Below, piece by piece: positions 8,147 through 16,875 of a stretch of DNA of 64,000 nt (position 1 is the first letter of the stretch; each line of letters opens with the position of its first letter). Under the pieces are notes generated by a model, which saw only the letters and a program-made list of their open reading frames with translations, had not been told where the DNA came from and ran no database searches. The DNA comes from Sphingomonas hankookensis (GTDB lineage: Bacteria > Pseudomonadota > Alphaproteobacteria > Sphingomonadales > Sphingomonadaceae): the NCBI RefSeq assembly GCF_022664465.1, contig NZ_JAKREV010000002.1, positions 667,532 through 731,531 of the forward strand, given 5' to 3'. A program made the translations under genes and the position numbers.

Positions 8147-9606
8147 CCCACCGACCCTTCAAGGCTGATGCCGAGCAGCTTCTGCGCCTCGACCGCGAAT
8201 TCCATCGGCAGCTGTTGCAGCACTTCGCGCGCAAAGCCGTTGACGATCAGCGCGACCGCCGCCTCCGAATCCAGGCCGCGCTGCATCGCGTAGAACATCT
8301 GGTCCTCGGAAATCTTGCTCGTCGTCGCCTCATGCTCGATCTGTGCCGAGGGGTTCTTGACCTCGATATAGGGCACGGTGTGCGCCCCGCACTGGTCGCC
8401 GAGCAGCAGGCTGTCGCACTGGGTGAAGTTGCGCACGCCTTCCGCCGAAGGACCGACGCGCACCAGCCCGCGATAGGTATTGTCGCTGCGGCCGGCACTG
8501 ATCCCCTTCGACACGATGGTCGAACGCGACCTCTTGCCCAAATGGATCATCTTGGTGCCGGTATCGGCCTGCTGGCGGTTGTTGGTGACCGCGACCGAGT
8601 AGAATTCGCCGACGCTATTCTCACCCGCCAGCACGCAGGACGGGTATTTCCAGGTGATCGCCGAACCGGTCTCGACCTGGGTCCACGACACCTTGGAGTT
8701 CTTGCCCTGACACAGCGCGCGCTTGGTCACGAAGTTGTAGATGCCACCCTTCCCGTTCTCGTCGCCGGGATACCAGTTCTGGACGGTGCTGTACTTGATC
8801 TCGGCATCGTCGAGCGCGACCAGTTCGACGACCGCCGCGTGCAGCTGATTCTCGTCGCGCATCGGCGCAGTGCAGCCTTCGAGGTAGCTGACATAGCTGC
8901 CCTTGTCGGCGACGATCAGCGTGCGTTCGAACTGGCCGGTATTCTCGGCGTTGATCCGGAAATAGGTCGACAATTCCATCGGGCAGCGCACACCCTCCGG
9001 AATGTAGACGAAGGTGCCGTCCGAAAAGACCGCGCAATTCAGCGTCGCGAAGAAATTATCCCGCTGCGGCACGACCTTGCCCAGCCATTTGCGGACCAGA
9101 TCGGGATATTCGCGGATCGCTTCGCTGATCGAGCGGAAGATGACGCCGGCGGCTTCCAGTTCCTTGCGAAACGTCGTCGCCACCGACACGCTGTCGAACA
9201 CCGCGTCGACCGCGACCTTGCGGCTGCCCTCGACGCCGGCAAGGACCTTCTGCTCCTCGATCGGGATGCCGAGCTTCTCATAGACGCGTAGGATTTCGGG
9301 ATCGACCTCGTCCAGCGAGCCGAGCTTCGGCTTGGCCTTGGGTTCGGCGTAATAATAGGCGTCCTGATAATCGATCGGATCGATGTTCAGCTTCGACCAG
9401 TCGGGCGCTTCCATCGTCTGCCACAGGCGGAACGCCTTCAGCCGCCAGTCGAGCATCCATTCCGGCTCGTTTTTCTTGGCGCTGATGTAGCGGACGGTGT
9501 CCTCGCTCAACCCCTTGGGCGCGAAGTCCTGTTCGATGTCCGAGGAGAAACCCCACTCGTACTTCTTGTTCGCGGCGGCGAGCGCCTCGGCATTCTTGGT
9601 GGCCAT
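8143..9606 (-). CDS. sufB: Fe-S cluster assembly protein SufB
   Basis: The 487-residue scaffold of the SufBCD complex matches the family throughout: [20 protein letters not shown] near the N-terminus, VPEGVRCP-like [17 protein letters not shown] mid-protein, [20 protein letters not shown], and the C-terminal [20 protein letters not shown] with the conserved SKISE-type end. The ATG at 9606 overlaps the regulator stop (TGATG) and is preferred to the GTG one codon earlier. The stop overlaps the start of the first small secreted gene. Confidence 0.97.
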   Translation of the reverse strand: MATKNAEALAAANKKYEWGFSSDIEQDFAPKGLSEDTVRYISAKKNEPEWMLDWRLKAFRLWQTMEAPDWSKLNIDPIDYQDAYYYAEPKAKPKLGSLDEVDPEILRVYEKLGIPIEEQKVLAGVEGSRKVAVDAVFDSVSVATTFRKELEAAGVIFRSISEAIREYPDLVRKWLGKVVPQRDNFFATLNCAVFSDGTFVYIPEGVRCPMELSTYFRINAENTGQFERTLIVADKGSYVSYLEGCTAPMRDENQLHAAVVELVALDDAEIKYSTVQNWYPGDENGKGGIYNFVTKRALCQGKNSKVSWTQVETGSAITWKYPSCVLAGENSVGEFYSVAVTNNRQQADTGTKMIHLGKRSRSTIVSKGISAGRSDNTYRGLVRVGPSAEGVRNFTQCDSLLLGDQCGAHTVPYIEVKNPSAQIEHEATTSKISEDQMFYAMQRGLDSEAAVALIVNGFAREVLQQLPMEFAVEAQKLLGISLEGSVG

Positions 9607-10034
9607 CACACTACCTCTTGGGGCATCGCCCCGGTGTTCGCGAGTTGGGCGAGCGTCACGCCCGCAAGCGCCCCCCGGACCACGGCGTTGACCGTGCCGG
9701 CATGGGGGCGGATCATGCAGTTCGTCTCCACCGCGCAGTCGTGGCGCGCGGCATCGACGCAGGTGGTGAGCGCGATCGGCCCCTCGATCGCCTCGATGAT
9801 CTGGGCGAGATCGATCGCCTGCGGTGCGCGGGCGAGGCGGAAGCCACCGCCGGTGCCGCGTCCCGTCTCGATCAGCGCGGCGGCGGACAGGCGGCTAACC
9901 AGCTTCTGCACGGTCGGCAGCGGCAGGCCGGTTTCCTCCGCCAGCATCGTCGCCGTCACACGCGCCTCCCCACCCCGCCGCGCGGTGGCGGCGAGCAGGA
10001 CGACGGCATAGTCGGCAAGGCTGGAAAGGCGCAT
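9606..10034 (-). CDS. Rrf2-family regulator of the suf operon (IscR/SufR-like)
   Basis: This 142-residue winged-helix regulator is the first gene of the suf operon. The N-terminus [14 protein letters not shown] and the helix-turn-helix [17 protein letters not shown] are typical, followed by the [10 protein letters not shown] wing. Three cysteines with spacing C-x7-C-x5-C (residues about 95-110) match the cluster-binding site of IscR-type proteins, so it probably senses Fe-S status through a [2Fe-2S] cluster. The ATG at 10034 is chosen because it begins the conserved domain; the upstream frame is not conserved-looking. An inverted repeat just upstream is a candidate operator. Confidence 0.92.
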   Translation of the reverse strand: MRLSSLADYAVVLLAATARRGGEARVTATMLAEETGLPLPTVQKLVSRLSAAALIETGRGTGGGFRLARAPQAIDLAQIIEAIEGPIALTTCVDAARHDCAVETNCMIRPHAGTVNAVVRGALAGVTLAQLANTGAMPQEVV

Positions 10035-10043
10035 TATTTCCTT

Positions 10044-10066
10044 AATCGGATCATTCCGGTCGGATT
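10044..10066. promoter_or_regulatory. Candidate operator of the suf regulator
   Basis: AATCGGA and TCGGATT, separated by nine bases, form an imperfect inverted repeat (6 of 7 positions) ending 10 bases before the regulator start at 10034. The size and place fit an autoregulatory site for the Rrf2 dimer. A TTGACC sequence farther upstream on the same strand could be a -35 element. The match to a known IscR site cannot be tested here. Confidence 0.35.
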
Positions 10067-10147
10067 GGCATGTGGTCGTGCAGGGGCTTGAGGTCAACCG
10101 GGTTTGTTTCGATCGTTGTGATCGATTGTTGGGGCGGAGGAGGATTT

Positions 10148-10391
10148 GGTTTCACGCGAAGGCGCGAAGGCACGAAGAGAAGAAGCCGGTAGGGGTTCGC
10201 GCGGAGGCGCGGAGACGCGGAGGGTTGCATCTGCGGCCTCGTCTCGCGTCAGCGAGACCTTAGCTCTTCCGGCAGCCAGCAACATGAAGGCCGCTGGCGC
10301 GGCGGACCAATCCACAAACGCACCTCCTCCGCGTCTCCGCGCCTCCGCGCGAACCACTCTTCTTCGTGCCTTCGTGCCTTCGCGTGAAACC
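10148..10391. repeat. 244-bp nested palindromic element
   Basis: Outer arms at 10148-10178 and 10361-10391 (GGTTTCACGCGAAGGC... and its reverse complement) match with one or two differences. Inner arms at 10194-10223 and 10326-10355 are a perfect 30-bp inverted repeat of the GGTTCGCGCGGAGGCGCGG type. A core of about 100 bases lies between. The arms are made of short GCGAAGG or GCGGAGG units. A second copy of the outer arm type is at 18740-18897. It separates the divergent suf and pyrD transcription units and fills most of the 398-base gene-free stretch. Confidence 0.85.
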
Positions 10392-10432
10392 GAATCTTCC
10401 TTCCGCCGCCGGTGGCCGGTAAAGCGCCCGAC

Positions 10433-11419
10433 ATGGCCTGGTATCACCCGCTCCTTTTCGCTCTCGACGCCGAACGCGCGCATTCGCTGACGATCGCCAT
10501 GCTGGAGGCGTGGGGAAAGGCCGGCGCTCCGCTTGCGCCGAAGACCGACGACCGCCACGCGGTGACGGTTGCCGGCATCCGCTTTCCCAACCCGGTCGGG
10601 CTGGCGGCGGGTGTCGACAAGGATGCGCGCGCGGTCGCCGGCTTCCTGGGGTTGGGGTTCGGGTTCGTCGAGGTCGGCACGCTGACCCCCAAACCACAGC
10701 CCGGCAACCCGAAACCGCGCATCTTCCGCCTGCCCGAGGACAGGGGCGTGGTGAACCGGCTCGGCTTCAACAATGGCGGGATCGACGCAGCGCTGACGCG
10801 GGTTGCTGCGCTCACCCCCCGTCCCGGCATCATCGGCATCAACGTTGGCGCCAACAAGGATTCGACCGACCGCATCGCCGATTACGGCACGGCCGTCGCC
10901 AAAGCCGCGCCGCTGGCCGACTATGTCACGATCAACATTTCCAGCCCGAACACACCGGGCCTGCGCGACCTGCAATCGCAGCCCGAACTGGGACAGTTGA
11001 TCGCCGCCAGCGACGCCGCCCGCTATGTCGGCGCAAAGCGCGTGCCGCTGTTCCTGAAGGTCGCGCCCGATCTGTCGCGCGAGGGAATGGAGGTCGCGAT
11101 CCGCGCGGCGGTCGACGGCGGGATCGATGCGCTGATCGTGTCGAACACCACCATCTCGCGGCCGCCCACGCTGCGGTCGGCGCATGCGAAGGAAACCGGC
11201 GGGTTGTCCGGTGCGCCCCTCGCCCCCCTCGCGCTCGCCAAGCTGGTCGAGGCGCGCGCGATCGCCTGCGACGCGCTCCCCCTCATTTCGGCCGGCGGAA
11301 TCGGGTCGGCGGACGAGGCGCAGCGGCGGCTCGATGCCGGGGCCAGCCTCGTCCAGCTCTACAGCGCGATGGTCTATGAGGGGCCTGGGCTGGCGCGGCG
11401 GATCGTCGCGGGGCTGTGA
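10433..11419 (+). CDS. pyrD: Dihydroorotate dehydrogenase (quinone), class 2
   Basis: The 328-residue FMN enzyme oxidises dihydroorotate to orotate in pyrimidine synthesis at the inner membrane, using quinone. It shows the class 2 features: an N-terminal membrane-association helix (WYHPLLFALDAERAHSLTI), NPVGLAAGVDKDARA, GFVEVGTLTPKPQPGNPKPR, RLGFNNGG, INISSPNTPGLRDLQ with the catalytic Ser, and the C-terminal GGIGSADEAQRRLDAGASLVQLY. The ATG at 10433 fits the family start; a GTG seven codons earlier is less likely. It overlaps the next gene by four bases. Confidence 0.96.
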   Translation: MAWYHPLLFALDAERAHSLTIAMLEAWGKAGAPLAPKTDDRHAVTVAGIRFPNPVGLAAGVDKDARAVAGFLGLGFGFVEVGTLTPKPQPGNPKPRIFRLPEDRGVVNRLGFNNGGIDAALTRVAALTPRPGIIGINVGANKDSTDRIADYGTAVAKAAPLADYVTINISSPNTPGLRDLQSQPELGQLIAASDAARYVGAKRVPLFLKVAPDLSREGMEVAIRAAVDGGIDALIVSNTTISRPPTLRSAHAKETGGLSGAPLAPLALAKLVEARAIACDALPLISAGGIGSADEAQRRLDAGASLVQLYSAMVYEGPGLARRIVAGL

Positions 11420-12096
11420 CCGACTGGTTCCAACCGCTGCTCGCCAATGCCGGATTCGGGCGGCGGGTCGTGGCGTGCATCGGCGCGGGCATCGGCATCG
11501 CGCTGACCATCCTCGTCTGCGGGCAATTCCCGTCCTATGGCAGCGACCTGCCGATCATCGTCGCACCCCTGGGCGCATCGGCGGTGCTGGTGTTCGCGGT
11601 GCCGGCCAGTCCCCTGGCGCAACCATGGCCGGTGGTCGGCGGCAACATCCTGTCGACGCTGGTCGGCGTCGCGATGTTCCGGGCGATCCCGAACGTAACC
11701 GCCGCCGCCGGGGTGGCAGTGGGTCTCGCCATTCTCGTCATGTCACTTGCGCGCTGCCTGCATCCGCCCGGCGGCGCGGCGGCGTTGACCGCGGTGATCG
11801 GCGGCGCCGGCATCCATGACGCGGGCTATGCCTTTGCCTTCGCACCGGTCGGGATCAATTCGATCGCACTGGTGGCGATCGGCATGTTCTACCACCGGAT
11901 GACCGCACTCAGCTATCCGCACCAGCCGGCGTCGCCGGTCACGATTCAGGCGGCGGTGGAGCCGGGCGGGGTCCGGCTGGAGGATATCGACGCGGCACTG
12001 GCCGAGACACCGGACGCTTTCGATATCGCGCGGGAAGATTTGGCACTGCTGCTGGAGCGGGCGGAGCATTTCGCGAAGGTGCGGCGGGGAAAGTAA
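11416..12096 (+). CDS. HPP-family integral membrane protein
   Basis: The 226-residue protein has four to five hydrophobic segments within residues 18-165 and the family motif CLHPPGGAAALTAVIGG after which HPP proteins are named. Some HPP proteins are linked to nitrite or other small-molecule transport, but most are uncharacterised. The C-terminal 60 residues are soluble and acidic. The GTG start overlaps the pyrD stop (GTGA), so the two genes are translationally coupled. No functional link to pyrimidine synthesis is evident. Confidence 0.85.
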   Translation: MTDWFQPLLANAGFGRRVVACIGAGIGIALTILVCGQFPSYGSDLPIIVAPLGASAVLVFAVPASPLAQPWPVVGGNILSTLVGVAMFRAIPNVTAAAGVAVGLAILVMSLARCLHPPGGAAALTAVIGGAGIHDAGYAFAFAPVGINSIALVAIGMFYHRMTALSYPHQPASPVTIQAAVEPGGVRLEDIDAALAETPDAFDIAREDLALLLERAEHFAKVRRGK

Positions 12097-12111
12097 GCCT
12101 CTACGCATATT

Positions 12112-12137
12112 CGTCACCCCGGCCTGCGCGGGTGACG
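12112..12137. repeat. REP-like hairpin (CGTCACCC ... GGGTGACG)
   Basis: The arms CGTCACCC and GGGTGACG are perfect inverted repeats around a ten-base loop, directly between the convergent HPP and gamma-glutamyltransferase genes. It may act as a two-way transcription stop. Related hairpins are at 27283, 32335, 32482, 51311 and 52971. Confidence 0.7.
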
Positions 12138-13892
12138 TTACTCCACGATCACCTTGCCCTCGCGCCGCGGATCGAACCCGCCATCGACCTTGCCGTCGCG
12201 GATGATCACCCCGTGGAGCCCCGAATCTTCGCCCTGCCCCGGCTGCAACCGCACACCGCGCGCCGCCAGCGCGCTGAGGATTTGCGGCGAGAACTTCGTC
12301 ACTTCGCCCTGAAAGCTATTGCCGCGGGCGACGAGGTTGGGCAGCGCCAGCGCCTGTTGCATCGGCAGCTTCCATTCGACCGCGCCGATCAGCGACTTGC
12401 CGACATAGGCGAGGATCGCATTGCCGCCGGCCGATCCCAGCGCGCCGGCGAACTTGCCCTGCCGGTCGATCATGATCAGCGGCGTCATCGACGACCGCGG
12501 CCGCTTGCCCGGCGCCACCGCATTGGCCGCCGTCCGGCCCTGCGCATCGCGCGGCGAGAAGGCGAAATCGGTCATCTGGTTGTTGAGGAAGAAGCCGTCG
12601 ACCATCCGCCCGGTGCCGAAGAAGCTCTCGACCGTCGTCGTCATCGACACGACGTTGCCCGCCGAGTCGCCCACGATGAAGTGCGACGTCCCCGCCGGTT
12701 CGCGCGTCGTATCCGCCGCCGCCGTGACCAAGCCCGCCGGCATCCCGGCCGCGGGCGCCGCCGCGGCGAACGGGCCGATCAGCTTTGCGCGTTCGGCGAT
12801 ATAGGCCGGCGCCAGGAGTCCTGCGACCGGCACGTTCACGAACTTAGGATCGCCGACATACAGGTCGCGATCGGCGTACATCAGCCGGCTGGCCTCGGCG
12901 AACAGGTACCAGCTCTGCGGATCGTTCGGCCCCCGCTTGTCGATGTCGGTCCGCCCGAGGATCGCGAGCAGCTCGAGCAGCCCGACCCCGCTCGACGGCG
13001 GCGGCGGGGTGCAGACGATATAGGCGCGCCAGTTGCCACACAGCGGCGCACGCTTGACCGCGCGATAGGCGGACAGGTCGGCGAGCGTCATCGTGCCCGG
13101 CAGGTCGCCACCGGTCGTCCGCGCAACGATCCGCTGCGCCGTCTTGCCGGTGTAGAGCGCGTCCGGCCCCTGTTTGGCGAGGCGACGGAGGAAATCGGCA
13201 TAGTCGCCGTTCTTGATCCGGTCGCCGGTGGTGGCGAGCGCGCCGCCCTTGCCCTTGAAATAGCGGCGGACATCCTCCGCCTGCAGCTGCGGCGACTGGC
13301 CACCGAGGAACCGGCCGAGCCGGGGCGAGATGACGAAGCCCTTGCGCGCGACCTGCTCGGCATCGTCGAACAGCTGGTCCCAGGCGAGCGTACCGTGATC
13401 GGCATGCGCCTGCCCCAGCATCCGGACGGCACCCGGCACGCCGGTCGCGCGCCCGCTCAGTACCGCCTGGCCAAACGGCAGCGGCTGGCCGTCGCTGCCC
13501 AGCAGCATCGTCGGCGTGGCACCGGCAGGCGCCACTTCGCGCCCGTCATAGATTTCGACCTTGCCGGTCTTCGCATTGAAATAGGTCAGGAACGCGCCGC
13601 CGCCGAGGCCAGAGCTTTGCGGTTCGACCAGCGACAGCATCGCCTGCATGGCGATCGCCGCGTCGACGGCGCTGCCGCCGCGGCGCAGTACCGCCATCCC
13701 CGCGTCGCTGGCGATCGGATTGGCCGAGACGACGAACTTCTGCGCCTGCCCCGCGGCGGTCGGTGCCGAAGGCGACGCCTGCGCCGGCGGTGCGGCGGTG
13801 GTGGCGACGTCGTTCTTGCCGAATGACAGGACGTTGCAGCCCCCCAGCGTAACGGTGGCGAGCGCGGCGATGGTGGTGGCGAACATCTTCAT
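12138..13892 (-). CDS. ggt: Gamma-glutamyltransferase (lipoprotein)
   Basis: The 584-residue Ntn-hydrolase precursor cleaves glutathione and other gamma-glutamyl compounds. The start at 13892 gives MKMFATTIAALATVTLGGCN, a lipoprotein signal with lipobox LGGC, so the enzyme is probably anchored in the periplasm. The maturation site and catalytic nucleophile are the Thr in PAGTSHFIVGD; the downstream SMTTTVESFFGTGRMV and the GSAGG oxyanion segment (GSxGG) agree. The N-terminal VVSANPIASDAGMAVLRRGG is also typical. The length is normal. It is divergent from the acyl-CoA ligase gene. Confidence 0.94.
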   Translation of the reverse strand: MKMFATTIAALATVTLGGCNVLSFGKNDVATTAAPPAQASPSAPTAAGQAQKFVVSANPIASDAGMAVLRRGGSAVDAAIAMQAMLSLVEPQSSGLGGGAFLTYFNAKTGKVEIYDGREVAPAGATPTMLLGSDGQPLPFGQAVLSGRATGVPGAVRMLGQAHADHGTLAWDQLFDDAEQVARKGFVISPRLGRFLGGQSPQLQAEDVRRYFKGKGGALATTGDRIKNGDYADFLRRLAKQGPDALYTGKTAQRIVARTTGGDLPGTMTLADLSAYRAVKRAPLCGNWRAYIVCTPPPPSSGVGLLELLAILGRTDIDKRGPNDPQSWYLFAEASRLMYADRDLYVGDPKFVNVPVAGLLAPAYIAERAKLIGPFAAAAPAAGMPAGLVTAAADTTREPAGTSHFIVGDSAGNVVSMTTTVESFFGTGRMVDGFFLNNQMTDFAFSPRDAQGRTAANAVAPGKRPRSSMTPLIMIDRQGKFAGALGSAGGNAILAYVGKSLIGAVEWKLPMQQALALPNLVARGNSFQGEVTKFSPQILSALAARGVRLQPGQGEDSGLHGVIIRDGKVDGGFDPRREGKVIVE

Positions 13893-13993
13893 GCCGTCCT
13901 TCCTACCCAAGCGCGTCGCCCCCGTCACCCGCTCTCGGGCGTTGCCGTTACGGTTCTGCCTGGCCTACACCCGGGACAGGAGAAGGATACGAA

Positions 13994-15784
13994 ATGGCCC
14001 GGCAACTGGAACGATTCCCTAATCTGGTCGCGATGTTCTTTACGCGCGCCGCCGAACGCGGCGATGCGCCGTTCCTCTGGGCCAAGACCGGTGGCCGATG
14101 GGTGTCGACCAGCTGGGCGGAGGCGGCGCGGCAGGTCGCCAGCCTCGCCACCGCGCTGAACGCCATCGGCCTGAAACGCGGCGACCGGGTGATGCTGGTC
14201 AGTGAGAACCGTCCCGAATGGTGCATTTCCGACCTAGCGATCATGGCGGCAGGCTGCGTGACGGTGCCGACCTATGTCACCAACACCGTACGCGATCACG
14301 GCCATATCATCGAGAATTCGGGCGCCTGCGCGATCATCGTGTCGACCGAGAAGCTGGCGCGTACCGTACTGCCCGCAGCTCTCCGCGCCACCCATTCGTC
14401 GGAAAAGATCATCATGATCGAACCGATGCGGACCGCGCAGCAGGGCAGCCTCGAATTCCACGACTGGCGCGACCTGATCGCGCAGCATCCCGCCGACCCG
14501 GCGATGATCGCGGCGGCGGCGGATTTTCAGCGCGAGGACCTTGCCTGCATCATCTACACGTCGGGCACCGGCGGTTCCCCGCGCGGCGTCATGCAGCATC
14601 ACGGCGCGATCCTGCACAACGTCAATGGCTGCTGCACCGTGATTTCGGAAGATTTCGGCTGGGACGACGAAGTTTTCCTGTCGTTCCTGCCCTTGAGCCA
14701 CGCATACGAACATACCGGCGGACAGCATTTCCCGATCGGGCTGGGCGGGCAGATTTATTATAGCGAGGGCCTCGACAAACTGGCGAGCAATATCGAGGAA
14801 GTGCGCCCGACGATCATGGTCGTCGTCCCCCGCCTGTTCGAGGTGCTGCGCACGCGGATCACCAAGACCGTGCAGAAACAGGGCCGCGTGTCGTCATGGC
14901 TGCTCGACCGCGCCGTCGCGATCGGCGGCAAGGAAAACGGCCCGTCGCTGCTCGACCGCCCGACCAAGCTGCTGGTCGATACGCTGTTGAAACCCAAGGT
15001 CGGCAAGCGCTTCGGCGGCCGGTTGAAGGCAATGGTGTCCGGTGGCGCGCCGCTCAACCCCGAAGTCGGCGGGTTCTTTCAGTCGCTCGGCCTTACCTTC
15101 CTGCAAGGTTATGGCCAGACCGAGGCTGCACCAGTCATTTCGTGCAACCGCCCGGCGGCGGGGATCAAGATGGACACGGTCGGCCCGCCGCTCGCCGAAA
15201 CCGAGGTCCGCATTGCCGAGGACGGCGAAATCCTGGTCCGCGGCGAACTGGTCATGCACGGCTATTGGCGCAACGAGGTCGAGACCGCGCGGGTGCTCAA
15301 GGACGGCTGGCTCCATACCGGCGACATCGGCGAGATCGACGCGAAAGGCCGCATCCGCATCACCGATCGCAAGAAGGACATCATCGTCAACGACAAGGGC
15401 GACAATGTCGCCCCGCAAAAGGTCGAGGGGATGCTGACGCTGCAGGACGAGATCGCGCAGGCGATGATCGCGGGCGACCGGCGGCCGTACATGGTCGCGG
15501 TCATCGTGCCCGATGCCGAATGGACCCAGAAATTCTGTGCGAAGGGCGGCGCGCGGTGCGACTTCGCCCGGCTGCGCGAAGACAGCGACTATCGCGCCGC
15601 ACTGGGCGCGGCGGTCGAGCGGGTGAACAAGGATTTGTCGGTCACCGAACGCATCCGCCGCTTCATCATCGCCGACGAACCCTTCGCGATCGAGAACCAG
15701 CAGCTGACGCCGAGTTTGAAGATCCGGCGGCATGTGCTCAAGGAAGTCTATGGCGAACGGCTGGACGCTTTGTACCGGGGGTGA
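13994..15784 (+). CDS. Long-chain acyl-CoA ligase (AMP-binding, FadD15/ACSL-like)
   Basis: The 596-residue adenylate-forming enzyme activates fatty acids to acyl-CoA. Visible motifs are the P-loop IYTSGTGGSPRGVMQHHGA, the A5 motif LQGYGQTEAAPVIS, DGWLHTGDIGEIDAKGRIRI, and DRKKDIIVNDKGDNVAPQKVE. The A10 Lys region (NQQLTPSLKIRR) is at the C-terminus. The overall pattern is that of the large ACSL/FadD15 type rather than short-chain synthetases. The ATG follows AGGAGAAGGA. The following phosphatase-like gene overlaps its stop. Confidence 0.92.
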   Translation: MARQLERFPNLVAMFFTRAAERGDAPFLWAKTGGRWVSTSWAEAARQVASLATALNAIGLKRGDRVMLVSENRPEWCISDLAIMAAGCVTVPTYVTNTVRDHGHIIENSGACAIIVSTEKLARTVLPAALRATHSSEKIIMIEPMRTAQQGSLEFHDWRDLIAQHPADPAMIAAAADFQREDLACIIYTSGTGGSPRGVMQHHGAILHNVNGCCTVISEDFGWDDEVFLSFLPLSHAYEHTGGQHFPIGLGGQIYYSEGLDKLASNIEEVRPTIMVVVPRLFEVLRTRITKTVQKQGRVSSWLLDRAVAIGGKENGPSLLDRPTKLLVDTLLKPKVGKRFGGRLKAMVSGGAPLNPEVGGFFQSLGLTFLQGYGQTEAAPVISCNRPAAGIKMDTVGPPLAETEVRIAEDGEILVRGELVMHGYWRNEVETARVLKDGWLHTGDIGEIDAKGRIRITDRKKDIIVNDKGDNVAPQKVEGMLTLQDEIAQAMIAGDRRPYMVAVIVPDAEWTQKFCAKGGARCDFARLREDSDYRAALGAAVERVNKDLSVTERIRRFIIADEPFAIENQQLTPSLKIRRHVLKEVYGERLDALYRG

Positions 15785-16101
15785 GAAACTGGCTGTTCGT
15801 GTGCAGCCGCAACCGGCTGCGCAGCCCGACCACCGAGGCGATGTTCGGCGACCTGCCCGACACTGAAACCGCGTCGGCCGGCACCAGTCCCGACGCCGAC
15901 AATCCGTTAACAAGCGAACTGATCGAATGGGCCGACACGATCTTCGTCATGGAACGCGCGCATCGGACGCGGGTTCAGCGGCGCTTTCGTCGGCATCTGA
16001 ACGGCAAGCGGGTCATCTGCCTTGATATTCCCGACGATTATGCGTGCATGGACCCGGCACTAATGGCGTTGCTGACAAAGCGCATGGCCCGGTTTGTGTG
16101 A
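15781..16101 (+). CDS. Low-molecular-weight protein-tyrosine-phosphatase-like protein
   Basis: The 106-residue protein has the phosphatase P-loop C-x5-R-S near the N-terminus (FVCSRNRLRSPTTE), and a later acidic DIPDDYACMDP where the general acid would be expected. It belongs to the small group of predicted tyrosine phosphatases shorter than classical LMW-PTPs. Substrate unknown. The GTG start overlaps the ligase stop (GTGA), so it is translated with the acyl-CoA ligase. It could alternatively be a nucleotide- or arsenate-type phosphatase relative. Confidence 0.8.
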   Translation: MRNWLFVCSRNRLRSPTTEAMFGDLPDTETASAGTSPDADNPLTSELIEWADTIFVMERAHRTRVQRRFRRHLNGKRVICLDIPDDYACMDPALMALLTKRMARFV

Positions 16102-16114
16102 CGTCGGACGGCCA

Positions 16115-16134
16115 AAGTTCACTAAGTTCACACT
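16115..16134. repeat. Short tandem direct repeat AAGTTCACT/AAGTTCACA
   Basis: Two adjacent nine-base units, AAGTTCACT and AAGTTCACA, follow the phosphatase gene. This could be a protein-binding site or a chance repeat; no partner is visible. Confidence 0.35.
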
Positions 16135-16244
16135 AATGGGCGTTTCGCGCGTCACGGGAGCGTATGCGGCGCGGCGGTGGATCGACGGTGAGACAGAGCC
16201 TCAGTCGGCATCGCACGATACGGGGATTGTAGGAAAGCGGTTCG

Positions 16245-16252
16245 TTAACCAT
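16245..16252 (+). promoter_or_regulatory. Possible CtrA half-site TTAACCAT
   Basis: The octamer TTAACCAT is the half-site sequence recognised by the cell-cycle regulator CtrA in Caulobacter and relatives. It lies 43 bases before the ATG of the 16295 gene, where an activator could act. A single octamer can occur by chance, so this is tentative. Confidence 0.3.
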
Positions 16253-16294
16253 CCTGTGCGACCATTACGGCGACGCAAGGATGGGACGCCGACC

Positions 16295-16753
16295 ATGATC
16301 AACGCCATCGGACTGGATCGGATGACGACACCCGCGGCGCGGTTGGGTACGGCGGCGAGCGGCATAGCCAGCTTCGCCGCGACGTTCGACATGCTGACCG
16401 CTCCCTCTTTCACCATCAGCCACCCTGCCCCGGTACGCGAGAGCGAGCAGACGACCGCCGTGAATGCCGACACCGATCGGCTGGACGCAGCGCTTGCCGC
16501 GTTCAAGAAGAAAATGTCGATGACCCCGGCGGAGCGCGTCCGGCGCGACGTGCTGAAGAGCATGAACCTGACCGAGGAAGCGGTCGAGGCACTGCCGCCC
16601 GAGGAGCGGGCCGAGATCGAACAGAAGGTCGCGATGGAAGTCGCCCGGCGGGTGAAGGTGATGGAGGGCGGCGGGAGTGGCACGAACCTGTCGAGAGCAG
16701 GCATGATTGCGACGCCCGGATGCCGGAATGAGCCGAGCGATCCGATCGGGTGA
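16295..16753 (+). CDS. Conserved-looking protein of unknown function
   Basis: The 152-residue protein has a variable N-terminal half and a helical charged region at about residues 70-120: AFKKKMSMTPAERVRRDVLK, then MNLTEEAVEALPPEER and AEIEQKVAMEVARRVK. This TPAERxRxxxLKSxxLTEE pattern recurs in alphaproteobacterial hypothetical proteins, but I cannot assign a function. I chose the ATG at 16295 because the frame upstream crosses a likely promoter region. There is no signal peptide or membrane helix. Confidence 0.6.
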   Translation: MINAIGLDRMTTPAARLGTAASGIASFAATFDMLTAPSFTISHPAPVRESEQTTAVNADTDRLDAALAAFKKKMSMTPAERVRRDVLKSMNLTEEAVEALPPEERAEIEQKVAMEVARRVKVMEGGGSGTNLSRAGMIATPGCRNEPSDPIG

Positions 16754-16875
16754 AATGACGCGAAATCGCGGGCTGTTCCGATCTCGACTACGAAGTCATG
16801 CCAACTTCCATGTGACTTCCGGTAGTAGTGATAGCGTGATACTATTTTCCCCACAGTTTCGGGGGAGATATTAAT

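Noticed and set aside
10094..10697. Open frames in the palindromic element with FHAKARRHEE- or SREGAKARR-like peptides
   Set aside because: They are translations of the repeat arms, occur in both orientations and have no ribosome-binding sites.
12132..13826. Long plus-strand frame antisense to gamma-glutamyltransferase
   Set aside because: The encoded sequence is low-complexity Arg-rich and the true gene on the other strand has all catalytic motifs.
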